DNA of 64,000 bases from Actinomyces sp. ph3 (GCF_000308055.1 NZ_CAGY01000001.1:1-64000), one strand, 5' to 3'; shown: positions 27,720-37,609, counted from the stretch's first letter. Program-made: numbers and translations. The notes: generated by a model from the sequence alone, not told the origin.

Positions 27720-28508
27720 ATGAATACGGTAATTGAGCTCGATGATGTTGCTTTAACGCGTGGCGAAACCCAGATTTTAAATAACATCACGTGGAATACC
27801 CATCGCGGCGAGCAGTGGGCCGTTCTGGGTGCAAATGGGGCAGGAAAGACTTCTCTCGTTCGCGTTGCGAGCGGAAAAGTTCAACCGACAAGCGGAAGTG
27901 TTCGTTTTGATGGTAGTTCGGTCACTGATCTCCAGCCCCAAGAACTTGCATCACGCTGCTCGTTAGTATCTTTGTCGACCACCCAACGACTACGTCCAAG
28001 TATGCGTGTGATTGATGTGGTGCGCTCAGCCGCTTGGGGGGTCTCCGCACCATTTGCAGAGACTTACGAAGATATCGATACCCAGCGTGCCCGTGACTTG
28101 CTCGGTCTATTTAGTGTTGATCACCTCGAGGAGCGTCCTTTCCACACCTTGTCTGAGGGTGAACGCCAGAGGATCGTTCTCGCACGCGGTTTGATGTCGG
28201 ATCCCGAAGTACTCATTCTTGATGAACCAACTGCGGGCCTCGACCTTGGAGCGCGAGAGCTTCTCATTGCTGCCATGGAAGAGATCATCGCTGGGAAGAA
28301 TGCCCCTCAGGTTATTTTGGTGACGCATCACCTTGAAGAAATTCCACAGGGGGTTACGCACGCAGCTGTGATGAAGGACGGAGAAATCTTCGCTGCCGGC
28401 ACTGTTAATGAGGTGCTAAATGGCCGGGTACTTTCGGATGCCTTCGAACTAGCACTCAGCGTTGAAAACGAAAACGGCCGTTGGTTCGCCCGTGGATTAC
28501 CCCGTTGA
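27720..28508 (+). CDS. orphan ABC transporter ATPase
   Basis: The 262-aa cytosolic ATPase has Walker A GANGAGKTS (residues 38-46), signature LSEGERQR and Walker B VLILDEPTAGLD, then the switch histidine in THHLEEIP. The sequence resembles ModF/iron-uptake-type single ATPases. No permease or binding protein is nearby, so it may serve a distant transporter or have a non-transport role. NfeD-like and SPFH genes follow in the same direction. Confidence 0.85.
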   Translation: MNTVIELDDVALTRGETQILNNITWNTHRGEQWAVLGANGAGKTSLVRVASGKVQPTSGSVRFDGSSVTDLQPQELASRCSLVSLSTTQRLRPSMRVIDVVRSAAWGVSAPFAETYEDIDTQRARDLLGLFSVDHLEERPFHTLSEGERQRIVLARGLMSDPEVLILDEPTAGLDLGARELLIAAMEEIIAGKNAPQVILVTHHLEEIPQGVTHAAVMKDGEIFAAGTVNEVLNGRVLSDAFELALSVENENGRWFARGLPR

Positions 28509-28543
28509 TCAATTTTCCGGTACACAGAAGTAGGTGAAAAGCA

Positions 28544-28975
28544 ATGATTACCTGGTGGATGTGGTTTCTTGCTGCGCTCGTCTTTGGCATCATCGAGGTC
28601 TTGACTATTACCTTCGTTTTCCTAATGTTTGCCATCGCTGCAATCGCGGCGGGTCTTGTCGCGCTCTTTGGTGGAGGGACCTTAGCTCAGATCGTCGTTT
28701 TCGTCGTTGTTTCAATACTTTTGATCTTCGCTCTTCGTCCGTTGATGAAAGGGCGTATTCAACGCTCAGGTGAGGATGTGCGAACCAACGCGGATGCCTT
28801 GATCGGCAAGACCGGTTATGTCACCCAGTTGGTCGGCGATCGTGACGGCCGAATTCAGTTTTCAGGTGGTGAATGGAGCGCACGAAGTTCCGAAGGCCTG
28901 ATTCCTGTCGGCACCGAGGTGACTGTCGTCGCGATCGACGGTGCCACCGCAGTTGTTCAACCGCTTCACTCTTAA
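28544..28975 (+). CDS. NfeD-like membrane protein
   Basis: The 143-aa protein has two to three membrane helices (about residues 5-70, e.g. WWMWFLAALVFGIIEVLTI) and a C-terminal OB-fold (from about 85, with GYVTQLVGDRDGRI and GTEVTVVAIDG). NfeD proteins work with SPFH partners in membrane microdomains. The SPFH gene directly downstream supports this pairing. It is the short type without the protease-like domain. Confidence 0.9.
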   Translation: MITWWMWFLAALVFGIIEVLTITFVFLMFAIAAIAAGLVALFGGGTLAQIVVFVVVSILLIFALRPLMKGRIQRSGEDVRTNADALIGKTGYVTQLVGDRDGRIQFSGGEWSARSSEGLIPVGTEVTVVAIDGATAVVQPLHS

Positions 28976-29011
28976 TTTCATCCGGTTTACTCATAGAAAG
29001 GGGAGGGATTG

Positions 29012-29965
29012 ATGAATGAAGATCCCATCGGGAGCATCGTAATGATAGTCGGTGTTGTGCTGGCGATTTTCGTCATGATCGCTATCGCTCGCGCTGTCCG
29101 TATCGTCCCGCAGTCTGAAGCATACGTTGTGGAACGACTTGGTCGTTTCCGTTCCGTTCTGCACGGTGGTATTCACCTGCTTGTTCCCTTCGTCGATCGC
29201 GTTGCCGCACGCATCGATCTTCGCGAACAGGTTGTGAATTTCCCTTCGCAGTCAGTGATTACTGCAGACCAGGCAATGGTTGAAATTGATTCGGTCATCT
29301 ATTTCCAGATTACCGATCCTCGTAGTGCAACCTACGAAGTCGCTAACTTCCTGCAGGCGATCGAGCAGCTGACTGCAACTACTCTTCGTAACCTCATCGG
29401 TTCCTTGGATCTGGAAGAAACTCAGACCAGCCGTGAATCCATTAACAAGCAACTTCGTGGTGTGCTTGATGAAGCAACTGGCCCGTGGGGTATTCGCGTG
29501 ACACGCGTCGAGCTCAAGTCAATTGAACCACCGCCGAATGTTCTCTCTGCAATGGTGCAGCAAATTACAGCTGAGCGTACGAAGCGCGCCACGATCTTGA
29601 CCGCTGAAGCCGAGCGCGAGGCACAAATTAAGAAGGCAGAAGGCGCGAAGCAGGCTGCCGTCCTTGCAGCATCAGCACAGCAAGAAGCTCAAGTGCTTCA
29701 GGCACGTGGTGAAAAGGAAGCACTGATTCTTCAGGCTGAAGGTGCACGCCAAGCGCAGATCCTCCGCGCAGAGGGCGAAGCTGAAGCAATTTCTGTCGTC
29801 TTCAATGCGATCAATCAGGGACATGCAACTCCTGAACTGCTGTCCTACAAGTACTTGGAGATGCTGCCTCGTATTGCTAATGGCCAGGCTTCAAAGTTGT
29901 GGGTTCTTCCTTCAGATCTCACCGGTGCACTGGATGCCATCTCCAAGGGTTTTGGTCGCTCCTAA
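29012..29965 (+). CDS. SPFH/Band 7 stomatin-like protein
   Basis: The 317-aa protein has an N-terminal membrane helix (residues 7-28), a Band 7 domain (PQSEAYVVERLGRFRSVL onward) and a long Ala/Glu/Gln-rich coiled-coil segment (residues 185-265), ending in a conserved hydrophobic stretch. Such proteins form oligomers that organise membranes. An ATG at 29012 with GGGAGGG upstream is chosen over a TTG three bases earlier. Confidence 0.93.
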   Translation: MNEDPIGSIVMIVGVVLAIFVMIAIARAVRIVPQSEAYVVERLGRFRSVLHGGIHLLVPFVDRVAARIDLREQVVNFPSQSVITADQAMVEIDSVIYFQITDPRSATYEVANFLQAIEQLTATTLRNLIGSLDLEETQTSRESINKQLRGVLDEATGPWGIRVTRVELKSIEPPPNVLSAMVQQITAERTKRATILTAEAEREAQIKKAEGAKQAAVLAASAQQEAQVLQARGEKEALILQAEGARQAQILRAEGEAEAISVVFNAINQGHATPELLSYKYLEMLPRIANGQASKLWVLPSDLTGALDAISKGFGRS

Positions 29966-29974
29966 GGTAAGCAG

Positions 29975-31312
29975 ATGAAACAGCAGCAGGAACAGGTCCT
30001 TCGTAGTGTTGCCCAGGAAGATATCCGCCTAATCCGCTTGTGGTTTACGGATGTCGCTGGAGTGCTCAAATCGGTCTCAATTGACCCCGGAGAGCTCGAG
30101 GAGGCTTTTAGCGAGGGAATCGGTTTCGACGGATCTTCCATTGAAGGTCTAACTCGTGTCTACGAATCCGATATGCTTTTGCGTCCTGATGCTGCAACTT
30201 TCCAACGTTTGCATACAAAAGATGGCACTGATGTTCACGGGCGGATGTTCTGTGATGTCCTCACCCCGGATGGCTTGCCATCACCAGCCGATCCCCGAGG
30301 CGCGCTCGAGCGTGCAGTTCAGCGCGCCTCGGAGATGGGCTTTTCAGTCTTCGCCCACCCGGAGATTGAGTTTTATCTTCTTCGTCAGCCGGTCGATATC
30401 AATCATCTAGAACCGGTTGATCAAGCTGGCTATTTCGATCATGTGACTCGCGGGCTATCTAACGATTTTCGCCGGAAGATCGTGCGTGCCTTAGAAGAGA
30501 CGGGGATCCAGGTAGAGTTCTCGCACCATGAAGGTGGGCCTGGCCAAAATGAAGTTGATCTTCGTGCGGTCGACGCTCTTCATGCGGCCGATAACATCAT
30601 GACCGCCCGGACCTTGATTGAAGAGGTAGCGCTGGCTGAGGGGATGCTCGCTACCTTCATGCCAAAGCCCTTCATTAATCGCCCTGGATCGGGAATGCAC
30701 ACCCACCTTTCGCTATTCGAAGGGGATGAAAATGCCTTCTACGATCCCTCTGGACGCTACCAGCTCTCCGAGATTGGTCGCTATTTCATTGCCGGTTTGC
30801 TTCACCATGCGCGCGAGATAGCTGCGATTACCAATCAGCATGTGAACTCCTACAAGCGTCTATGGGGCGGGGGAGAAGCGCCCTCCTATATTTGTTGGGG
30901 TCACAATAATCGTTCGGCGCTCGTTCGCGTTCCCGTATATAAGCCTTCGAAGAAGAGCAGCGCACGAATCGAATACAGGGGACTTGATCCTGCAGCAAAT
31001 CCCTATCTCGCACTCGCTGTGCTAATTAGCGCCGGTCTTGACGGTATCGAAAAGAAAATGCCTCTCGCTGAAGAAGCAGAAGATAATGTCTGGCAACTCA
31101 GCGAAACAGAGCGTCAGATTTTAGGCATCCACCCGCTGCCCTCGTCGCTTTCTGATGCCCTGCGCGCAATGCGTTCATCGGATTTAGTTGCCGAGGCGTT
31201 GGGCGAGCAGGTGTTCGAGCACCTTCTGCGTGAAAAAGAGAATGAATGGCGCGAGTACCGTCGGCAGATTACTCCGGCAGAACTCCGTCAATTCCTCAAG
31301 GTCAATGGATGA
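29975..31312 (+). CDS. glnA2: type I glutamine synthetase, GlnA2-like
   Basis: The 445-aa enzyme has GS type I motifs: FDGSSIEGL, NRPGSGMHTHLSLF and NNRSALVRVP. The C-terminal region that carries the adenylylated Tyr in GlnA1 reads NVWQLSETERQ here with no Tyr, as in the GSI-alpha/GlnA2 group. Actinobacterial GlnA2 enzymes may act as glutamine synthetases or as gamma-glutamylpolyamine synthetases. glnE overlaps its stop, as in Rv2222c-Rv2221c. Confidence 0.93.
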   Translation: MKQQQEQVLRSVAQEDIRLIRLWFTDVAGVLKSVSIDPGELEEAFSEGIGFDGSSIEGLTRVYESDMLLRPDAATFQRLHTKDGTDVHGRMFCDVLTPDGLPSPADPRGALERAVQRASEMGFSVFAHPEIEFYLLRQPVDINHLEPVDQAGYFDHVTRGLSNDFRRKIVRALEETGIQVEFSHHEGGPGQNEVDLRAVDALHAADNIMTARTLIEEVALAEGMLATFMPKPFINRPGSGMHTHLSLFEGDENAFYDPSGRYQLSEIGRYFIAGLLHHAREIAAITNQHVNSYKRLWGGGEAPSYICWGHNNRSALVRVPVYKPSKKSSARIEYRGLDPAANPYLALAVLISAGLDGIEKKMPLAEEAEDNVWQLSETERQILGIHPLPSSLSDALRAMRSSDLVAEALGEQVFEHLLREKENEWREYRRQITPAELRQFLKVNG

Positions 31313-34269
31313 TCTCTGATCGTGAATTACGCCGTTTTGGTGTGACTCAACCTGAACGCATTCGGGCACTCCTCGAATCTTCTGGTTTGAGCGATACCGA
31401 GCATATTGACTCACTCGAAATATGTGCGGATATTGAACAGTTTGCGGTTTTCTGCGCAAGAGCACACGATGAATGTCCTTCGCTGATCAGCCTGCTTCAA
31501 AATGATGCCGCCAGTGCCAGGCGCCTTGCTGTAGTTCTCGGTTTCTCATCGTGGTGGGGAGATTATCTTCTCCAGCACCCGAATTTTTTCCTTCCAGATG
31601 CTCCCGGTGCGACAAAGCTTTGTATAACCGACGAACTTTGCCGACTGCTACCCAAGGGATGGCCTGCGACGGCTGCGGACGAGGCTCCTGAGTCACGCTG
31701 GGAAGAGGCGGCCTCGTACCTTCGAATGGTCTATCGGCGGAGGCTTTTTGACATCATTGCGGATGATCTTCTGGCCGAGAACGCTTACGCACCCGATCAT
31801 GTTGAATCCATTACCGCACGTCTCTCAGAGGCTGCAGACGAGGCTCTTCAAGGAGCGCTCTATATTGCTCGCCTTCTTGAAGCCCCCGATGCTGAGGTGC
31901 CTTTGTGCATTATCGCAATGGGAAAGACTGGGGGAGGTGAGCTCAATTATGTTTCCGATGTTGATGTCATGTACGTGCTTGCGGATAGTGCACCCACGGA
32001 AGACGCAGAGCTCACTCGTTTACGCCTTGAGCGCGCAACGCGTATTGCAAGCCTGGTGGCATCCATCTGCTCCAGTCCTAGTAAAGAGGCGCCGCTGTGG
32101 AGCGTAGATGCGAATTTACGTCCGGAGGGCCGTGATGGAGCACTTGTGCGCACCATTGATTCTTACCGTGCTTACTGGGATCGCTGGGCGCAAAACTGGG
32201 AGTTCCAGGCGCTGCTGAAAGCACGTCCCTGTGCTGGCGATATGGAAGTTGGGGCGCGTTTTCTTGAGTATGCTGCGCCCTTTATTTGGGAAGCCTCGGC
32301 GCGTCCAGGTTTTGTCGATGACGTTCGTTCGATGCGCGCTCAAGTTGAAAACTCAGTGCCGCCAAAGGTGCGTGACAGCGAGTTAAAGCTGGGCGTGGGA
32401 GGACTGCGTGATATCGAATTTTCGATTCAATTTCTGCAGCTAGTCCACGGGAGAAACGATATCCAGATCAGGCAGCGATCGACTCTTGGTGCACTCGAGG
32501 CATTAAGTGCACGAGGATATATTGCGCGTGCGGACGCTGCTAATCTTCGGGAAGCCTATGCGTTTTTGCGTATCCTTGAGCACCGCTCCCAGCTGCTCAG
32601 GATGCACCGAACCCATACGCTTCCCAGTGGTCTTCGTCAGCTCGAACGCCTTCTGCGTTCGCTTCACGCAGCGCCCGCCACAGTTGAGCAGCTTCACGAG
32701 CACCTTCGAGCACTTCGTTTGCGAGTGCGAGAGCTTCACCATTCGGTATTTTTCCGGCCAATTATTGCTGCAAGTGCCCGGCTGGATGAGGATCTCATTC
32801 ATCTTGATGACCAAGCTGCGATGGATCGTCTGCGAGCGATCGGTTACTTGGACCCGCGCAGCGCCCTCAAACATATCGAGTCTCTATGTGCGGGAACTTC
32901 CAGGCGTGCGATGATTCAGCGTCATCTTCTTCCCGTATTGCTCTCATGGATTGCCGATGGTGCTAATCCCGATATGGGCTTGCTTAATTTCAGAGTTCTT
33001 TCCGATGAGATTGGTGATTCTCATTGGTATTTGGCACTTCTACGCGATAGCGATTATGCGGCCTCGCAGCTGTGTCGGGTTCTTTCTGCATCCGCGTGGA
33101 TTGGTTCCCTGATCCGTCTTTTCCCAGAGGCCGTCTCGTGGCTTGATTCAGCTGAATTGCTTGCAACGCCTTCATTCGACGTACTTTCCCGCCAAATGCG
33201 TTCGGTCGCGGGAAGAGCTGGGAGCATTGACGAGGCGATTGAGAAGATTCGCCTTATTCGCACGCGTGAAGTTTTGCGTATTGCGCTTCGCGAGGCCACG
33301 GGTTCAAAAGAAGGGGTGGGTAGGGACCTCTGTGTTGTTGCCGATGCCTGTGTGCTCTCGGCCCTCGAAGCCTTCGATCTTTTTGACGAGAGTGAAGAGC
33401 GCATTCCGGATTTGCACATCGAACTGTGTGCCTTGGGTAGTTATGGGGCGCGGGAGCTGTCCTATACATCGGATTTGGATGTTCTTGCCATCGTTGCTGA
33501 TAGCTGTGATGCCAGTGCTCTACGTCGTGCGCATGATCGAATCACGCGGCTTAAGCAATTGTTTTCTACCTCGAGCCGAGCTCTACCCGTAGCTTTGGAT
33601 TTTGCTCTGCGTCCCGAGGGAAAAAACGGAGCCTTAGTACGCACTCTCGACTCCTATACCGAGTATTACGAACGCTGGGCACAGGTGTGGGAAAAACAAA
33701 TGCTTGTTCGTCTGCGCCCGCTTGGGGCCGGGAACACAGCAGATGCGCTGTATCAATTTGCGCAAACATATTGTTTCCGCTCACCTTTGAGCGATGATGA
33801 AACCCGTGATATTCAATTAATGAAGGTCCGTGTCGAACGAGAAAGAATTCCCGGGGGCATTGACCCGCGGATGCACATCAAACTAGGCCCCGGAGGCCTT
33901 TCCGATATCCAATGGCTTGTCGAACTACTGCAATTACAGTCGGGGAGTGAGGACCGTGACCTTCGAACATCTTCCACAAGGCAAGCTTTGCTGGAACTAC
34001 TCCACAGAGGAAAACTCACTCAAAGCGAGTATCAACGCGCTGCCTCGACTTGGGAATTTGGGCAAGAACTGAGGCGCGCCCGGGTTATCGCCGCAGGCCC
34101 TTCTGCCTCGAAAAATGATGTTATTCCCTCAAATACTGAGCAACTTGTGGCGATGGCTATGCTCATGGGTTATTCGCGCGATCAGCGTGAAGAAATGACG
34201 ACGAAATGGCTGACCTCCTCACGTAAAATGCGGGAGGTATTTGAGAAACTGTTTTGGAATATCTCGTGA
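31309..34269 (+). CDS. glnE: glutamine synthetase adenylyltransferase/adenylyl-removing enzyme
   Basis: The 986-aa protein has two nucleotidyltransferase domains separated by linker helices. The first motif is MGKTGGGELNYVSDVD (about residue 205); the second is LGSYGARELSYTSDLD (about 705). Both keep the metal-binding SD-X-D. GlnE controls GlnA1 by adding or removing AMP in response to PII. The second domain lacks the usual GK/R-X-GG form (GSYGA). The ATG overlapping the glnA2 stop is chosen; the frame stays open upstream but only inside glnA2. Confidence 0.94.
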   Translation: MISDRELRRFGVTQPERIRALLESSGLSDTEHIDSLEICADIEQFAVFCARAHDECPSLISLLQNDAASARRLAVVLGFSSWWGDYLLQHPNFFLPDAPGATKLCITDELCRLLPKGWPATAADEAPESRWEEAASYLRMVYRRRLFDIIADDLLAENAYAPDHVESITARLSEAADEALQGALYIARLLEAPDAEVPLCIIAMGKTGGGELNYVSDVDVMYVLADSAPTEDAELTRLRLERATRIASLVASICSSPSKEAPLWSVDANLRPEGRDGALVRTIDSYRAYWDRWAQNWEFQALLKARPCAGDMEVGARFLEYAAPFIWEASARPGFVDDVRSMRAQVENSVPPKVRDSELKLGVGGLRDIEFSIQFLQLVHGRNDIQIRQRSTLGALEALSARGYIARADAANLREAYAFLRILEHRSQLLRMHRTHTLPSGLRQLERLLRSLHAAPATVEQLHEHLRALRLRVRELHHSVFFRPIIAASARLDEDLIHLDDQAAMDRLRAIGYLDPRSALKHIESLCAGTSRRAMIQRHLLPVLLSWIADGANPDMGLLNFRVLSDEIGDSHWYLALLRDSDYAASQLCRVLSASAWIGSLIRLFPEAVSWLDSAELLATPSFDVLSRQMRSVAGRAGSIDEAIEKIRLIRTREVLRIALREATGSKEGVGRDLCVVADACVLSALEAFDLFDESEERIPDLHIELCALGSYGARELSYTSDLDVLAIVADSCDASALRRAHDRITRLKQLFSTSSRALPVALDFALRPEGKNGALVRTLDSYTEYYERWAQVWEKQMLVRLRPLGAGNTADALYQFAQTYCFRSPLSDDETRDIQLMKVRVERERIPGGIDPRMHIKLGPGGLSDIQWLVELLQLQSGSEDRDLRTSSTRQALLELLHRGKLTQSEYQRAASTWEFGQELRRARVIAAGPSASKNDVIPSNTEQLVAMAMLMGYSRDQREEMTTKWLTSSRKMREVFEKLFWNIS

Positions 34270-34296
34270 AATTAGGCGTAGCAATAGGGGAGCGGC

Positions 34297-34968
34297 ATGA
34301 AGCTTGCATTAATTAGACATGGACAAACTCCAGCAAACATCACAGCCTCCTTGGATACTCGCCTCCCGGGCTTGCCGCTGACCGAACTCGGGCTCTCGCA
34401 GGCTGAGAGCCTGAAAGAACGTTTTGTGCGTGAAGTGGCGGGGCAATTGGATGCGCTCACTGTCTCTGCGATGAAACGAACGCAACAGACTGCGGAACCG
34501 TTGTGTGAGCTTTTTGGGCTAACACCAGTAGTGACGGCACAGATTCGTGAAGTGAGTGCCGGCGATCTTGAGATGTCATGCGATCCCGTTGCAATCAGGA
34601 TTTACGTGGAAGCCTGCGCAGCGTGGATGCAGGGAGATTTTTCGCATCGTATGCCCGGTGCTGAGGACGGTTACGAGTTTCTCGGACGCGTCATCCCCGA
34701 GATTCAAGCCGTGATGGAACGTGCTTACAGCGTTGCTGCGGATCAGGGGATTGGAGCACTTGTTGCGCACGGAGGTCTGATTCGTGTGATCTCTGCGTAT
34801 CTCAGTGAGGATATTCGTCGGGGAATTCCGCTCACTCGCTTCATGTCAAATACCGGAATCGCGGTGTTTGATGTTGATATCGAAGAAATTCGATCCCTCA
34901 GCAGTGAGGGGGTTTTCGCTTCTCTTTCTGCTATCAGTTGGGACGGGGATCAACTTCGCGGTGACTGA
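34297..34968 (+). CDS. histidine phosphatase (phosphoglycerate-mutase-like)
   Basis: The 223-aa protein begins with the RHG catalytic motif (ALIRHGQTPAN) and contains the second His in VAHGGLIRV. Branch-1 histidine phosphatases act on sugar phosphates, nucleotides or phosphoproteins; here the substrate is unknown. GGGGAG lies before the ATG. Its 3' end overlaps the convergent 80-aa gene by 19 bases. Confidence 0.87.
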   Translation: MKLALIRHGQTPANITASLDTRLPGLPLTELGLSQAESLKERFVREVAGQLDALTVSAMKRTQQTAEPLCELFGLTPVVTAQIREVSAGDLEMSCDPVAIRIYVEACAAWMQGDFSHRMPGAEDGYEFLGRVIPEIQAVMERAYSVAADQGIGALVAHGGLIRVISAYLSEDIRRGIPLTRFMSNTGIAVFDVDIEEIRSLSSEGVFASLSAISWDGDQLRGD

Positions 34969-35192
34969 GACGGGGCTCCAGTCTGTGGTGGATTGAAAGT
35001 GCGCACCTCATAGGGAAAGTTTCGATACCTGAGGTAGTCGATAAGGAATTGGCGATGCTCTTCGCATGAAAGCCACTTCTTAGTACGACCGGTATGAATC
35101 TTCGGATTCGACCATTCGATGATGAAAACCGCCGAATTCTCGCACTCTCTTGCAGAGCATACGCAGTGCTCGATACCGCGTCCTAAAGACAT
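34950..35192 (-). CDS. small Cys/His-rich protein, 80 aa
   Basis: This minus-strand gene is easily missed because a longer in-frame shadow runs through yebC. An AGGAGG lies six to eleven bases before the ATG. The product has a CVCSARECENSA segment and SNPKIHTGRTKKWLSCEEH, a pattern I recall from short actinobacterial proteins (some mislabelled acetone carboxylase), suggesting a small zinc-binding fold. Four Cys and several His could bind zinc. It converges on the phosphatase gene and is divergent from yebC. Function unknown. Confidence 0.7.
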   Translation of the reverse strand: MSLGRGIEHCVCSARECENSAVFIIEWSNPKIHTGRTKKWLSCEEHRQFLIDYLRYRNFPYEVRTFNPPQTGAPSQSPRS

Positions 35193-35349
35193 GTTCCCTC
35201 CTAGAAGAACCAAGTCAATGCTCGAATTTTCGGCGAACATCCACCATACTGGCGAGGTGCATTGTCCCATAAAACGCGCGCCCGGTGGGGAAGTGAGGGT
35301 ATGAGCTGTAAACTGGCACAGTATTAATCCAGCCCAAAAGGGAGAAGTA
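35193..35349. promoter_or_regulatory. divergent region, 80-aa gene / yebC
   Basis: This 157-base gap should carry promoters for both sides. On the plus strand TAAACT (about 35310) is a -10 candidate, with GGGAGAAG before the yebC ATG. On the minus strand AGGAGG serves the small gene. No gene-like frame is supported here. Confidence 0.35.
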
Positions 35350-36111
35350 ATGTCGGGACACTCTAAGTGGGCGACTACCAAGCACAAGAAGGCGGCGATT
35401 GACGCCAAGCGCGGTAAGCTCTTCGCACGACTGATTAAGAATATTGAAGTTGCTGCTCGTACCGGTGGTGGTGATCCCGCCGGAAATCCCACCCTCTTTG
35501 ATGCCATCCAGAAGGCAAAGAAGAACTCTGTTCCCGCAGATAACATCGATCGCGCCGTCAAGCGTGGTTCGGGTGCAGAAGCCGGTGGCGCAAACTACGA
35601 AACCATTATGTACGAAGGCTACGGCCCTAACGGTGTCGCCTTCTTGGTTGAGTGTTTGACTGACAACCGTAACCGTGCGGCATCCGATGTTCGTCTGGGA
35701 TTCACCCGTCACGGCGGCTCGCTGGCCGACCCCGGTTCGGTTGCCTACCTGTTCTCGAGGCGTGGTGTCATTGAGGTGCCCGCTGCAGACGGTGTAGACG
35801 AAGACAGCATCATGGAAGCTGTTCTTGACGCTGGCGCTGAAGAGGTTGAAGACCTCGGCGAGGGCTTTGTTATTGAGTGTGAGCCCAGCGATGTCGTTGC
35901 AGTCCGCAAGGCGCTGCAAGAAGCGGGAATCGACTATGACTCGGCGGAAGTTCAATTCGTAGCGTCCACCGAAGTTGAACTCGATCTTGAAGGTGCGCTC
36001 AAGGTTAATAAGCTCATTGACGCACTTGAAGATTCTGACGATGTGCAGAACATCTACACCAATATGTCTCTTTCCGATGAGGTGCAGGCCCAGCTGGAAG
36101 AAGAGGAGTGA
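35350..36111 (+). CDS. yebC: YebC/PmpR family protein
   Basis: The 253-aa protein starts with the family hallmark [22 protein letters not shown], shown here as [12 protein letters not shown]. Length and ending ([15 protein letters not shown]-like tail) match the family, known for transcription control and, more recently, for helping ribosomes through proline stretches. It leads into pdxS with four bases between. Confidence 0.95.
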   Translation: MSGHSKWATTKHKKAAIDAKRGKLFARLIKNIEVAARTGGGDPAGNPTLFDAIQKAKKNSVPADNIDRAVKRGSGAEAGGANYETIMYEGYGPNGVAFLVECLTDNRNRAASDVRLGFTRHGGSLADPGSVAYLFSRRGVIEVPAADGVDEDSIMEAVLDAGAEEVEDLGEGFVIECEPSDVVAVRKALQEAGIDYDSAEVQFVASTEVELDLEGALKVNKLIDALEDSDDVQNIYTNMSLSDEVQAQLEEEE

Positions 36112-36114
36112 GTG

Positions 36115-37017
36115 ATGACTGAGCAGACGGCAACTCGTGAGGTCGGAACCCCTCAGGTCAAGCGCGGAATGGCTCAGATGCTCAAGGGCGGCGTCATCAT
36201 GGATGTCGTTACCCCTGAGCAAGCAAAGATCGCTGAAGATGCCGGTGCCGTTGCAGTTATGGCACTCGAGCGTGTCCCGGCGGATATTCGTGCGCAGGGT
36301 GGCGTTGCTCGCATGTCTGACCCGGATCTTATTGATGGCATCATTAATGCCGTTTCGATCCCGGTCATGGCAAAGGCTCGCATCGGTCACTTTGTTGAAG
36401 CACAGGTTCTTCAGTCGCTTGGCGTTGATTACATCGACGAGTCCGAGGTGCTGACCCCCGCCGACTACAGCCACCACATCGACAAGTGGAACTTCACCGT
36501 TCCCTTCGTCTGTGGTGCGACCAACCTCGGTGAGGCGCTTCGCCGTATCAACGAGGGCGCTGCCATGATCCGTTCTAAGGGCGAGGCCGGCACCGGCGAC
36601 GTCTCCAACGCGACCACGCACATGCGTAAGATTCGCGACGAGATTCGCCACCTGACATCCCTGCCCGAGGACGAGCTCTACGTCGCGGCCAAGGAACTTC
36701 AGGCACCCTACGAGCTCGTCGCCGAGGTCGCCCGCGAGGGTCGCCTCCCCGTCGTGCTCTTCACGGCTGGTGGCATTGCCACCCCCGCTGACGCTGCCAT
36801 GATGATGCAGCTTGGTGCCGAAGGCGTGTTTGTCGGCTCCGGCATTTTCAAGTCGGGTGATCCTGCGAAGCGTGCGGCCGCTATCGTCAAGGCGACGACT
36901 TTCTACGATGATCCTTCGGTTATTGCAGAAGTTTCGCGTGGGCTTGGTGAGGCAATGGTTGGCATAAACGTCGACGACCTTCCCGTTGACCATCGATTGG
37001 CTGAACGCGGATGGTAA
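36115..37017 (+). CDS. pdxS: pyridoxal 5'-phosphate synthase PdxS subunit
   Basis: The 300-aa TIM-barrel enzyme makes PLP from ribose-5-phosphate, glyceraldehyde-3-phosphate and ammonia. It has [17 protein letters not shown], the lysine-bearing [12 protein letters not shown] and [11 protein letters not shown]. The ATG at 36115 follows GAGGAG with six bases; a GTG at 36112 is also possible. The central part (36541-36840) is much more GC-rich than either end. It overlaps pdxT by seven bases. Confidence 0.96.
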   Translation: MTEQTATREVGTPQVKRGMAQMLKGGVIMDVVTPEQAKIAEDAGAVAVMALERVPADIRAQGGVARMSDPDLIDGIINAVSIPVMAKARIGHFVEAQVLQSLGVDYIDESEVLTPADYSHHIDKWNFTVPFVCGATNLGEALRRINEGAAMIRSKGEAGTGDVSNATTHMRKIRDEIRHLTSLPEDELYVAAKELQAPYELVAEVAREGRLPVVLFTAGGIATPADAAMMMQLGAEGVFVGSGIFKSGDPAKRAAAIVKATTFYDDPSVIAEVSRGLGEAMVGINVDDLPVDHRLAERGW

Positions 37018-37607
37018 ATATTGGCATTCTCGCCCTTCAGGGTGATGTCGCCGAACATGTGCGGGCGCTGGAAGAATCCGGCGCCCGCGCTGTCCTAGTG
37101 CGACGTAGCGAGGAACTCGCCTCTGTTGACGGTTTGGTAATTCCAGGCGGCGAATCGACAACTATGTCTAATCTGCTGCTTTCATTCGGCATTTTTGATC
37201 AGTTAGCTGAGCAGATATCAAATGGAATGCCGGTCTATGGGACATGCGCGGGAATGATCATGCTTGCGACTTCGATTCTTGATGGCAGGGATGATCAGCG
37301 TTCATTTGGCGCCATCGACATGGTTGTGCGCCGGAATGCTTTTGGCCGTCAGGTGGACTCTTACGAAGAAGAGCTTGATATCAAAGGTATCGAAGGGAAG
37401 CCTTTCCCCGCCGTCTTTATTAGGGCGCCTTGGGTTGAGTCAGTGGGCGCGTCTGTGGACGTACTCGCGCGTGCCGGAAATACTTCCGATGGTCCAATTG
37501 TTGCTGTCCGCAGTGGTCAGGCGCTCGCAACCTCCTTCCACCCGGAGATCGGTACGGACTGGCGCTTCCACGAGCTCTTTACACGGATGGTTCAGCAGGA
37601 ATCTTAA
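37011..37607 (+). CDS. pdxT: pyridoxal 5'-phosphate synthase glutaminase subunit PdxT
   Basis: The 198-aa class I glutaminase supplies ammonia to PdxS. It has [17 protein letters not shown], the nucleophile Cys in YGTCAGMI and the His/Glu pair in SFHPEIG. Overlap with pdxS ensures paired synthesis. ruvC follows after two bases. Confidence 0.95.
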   Translation: MVNIGILALQGDVAEHVRALEESGARAVLVRRSEELASVDGLVIPGGESTTMSNLLLSFGIFDQLAEQISNGMPVYGTCAGMIMLATSILDGRDDQRSFGAIDMVVRRNAFGRQVDSYEEELDIKGIEGKPFPAVFIRAPWVESVGASVDVLARAGNTSDGPIVAVRSGQALATSFHPEIGTDWRFHELFTRMVQQES

Positions 37608-37609
37608 TC

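Noticed and set aside
35215-37161. 648-codon open frame on the minus strand
   Set aside because: It runs antisense through yebC and pdxS, both certain genes, and its protein has no recognisable motif. It reflects codon bias on the sense strand.
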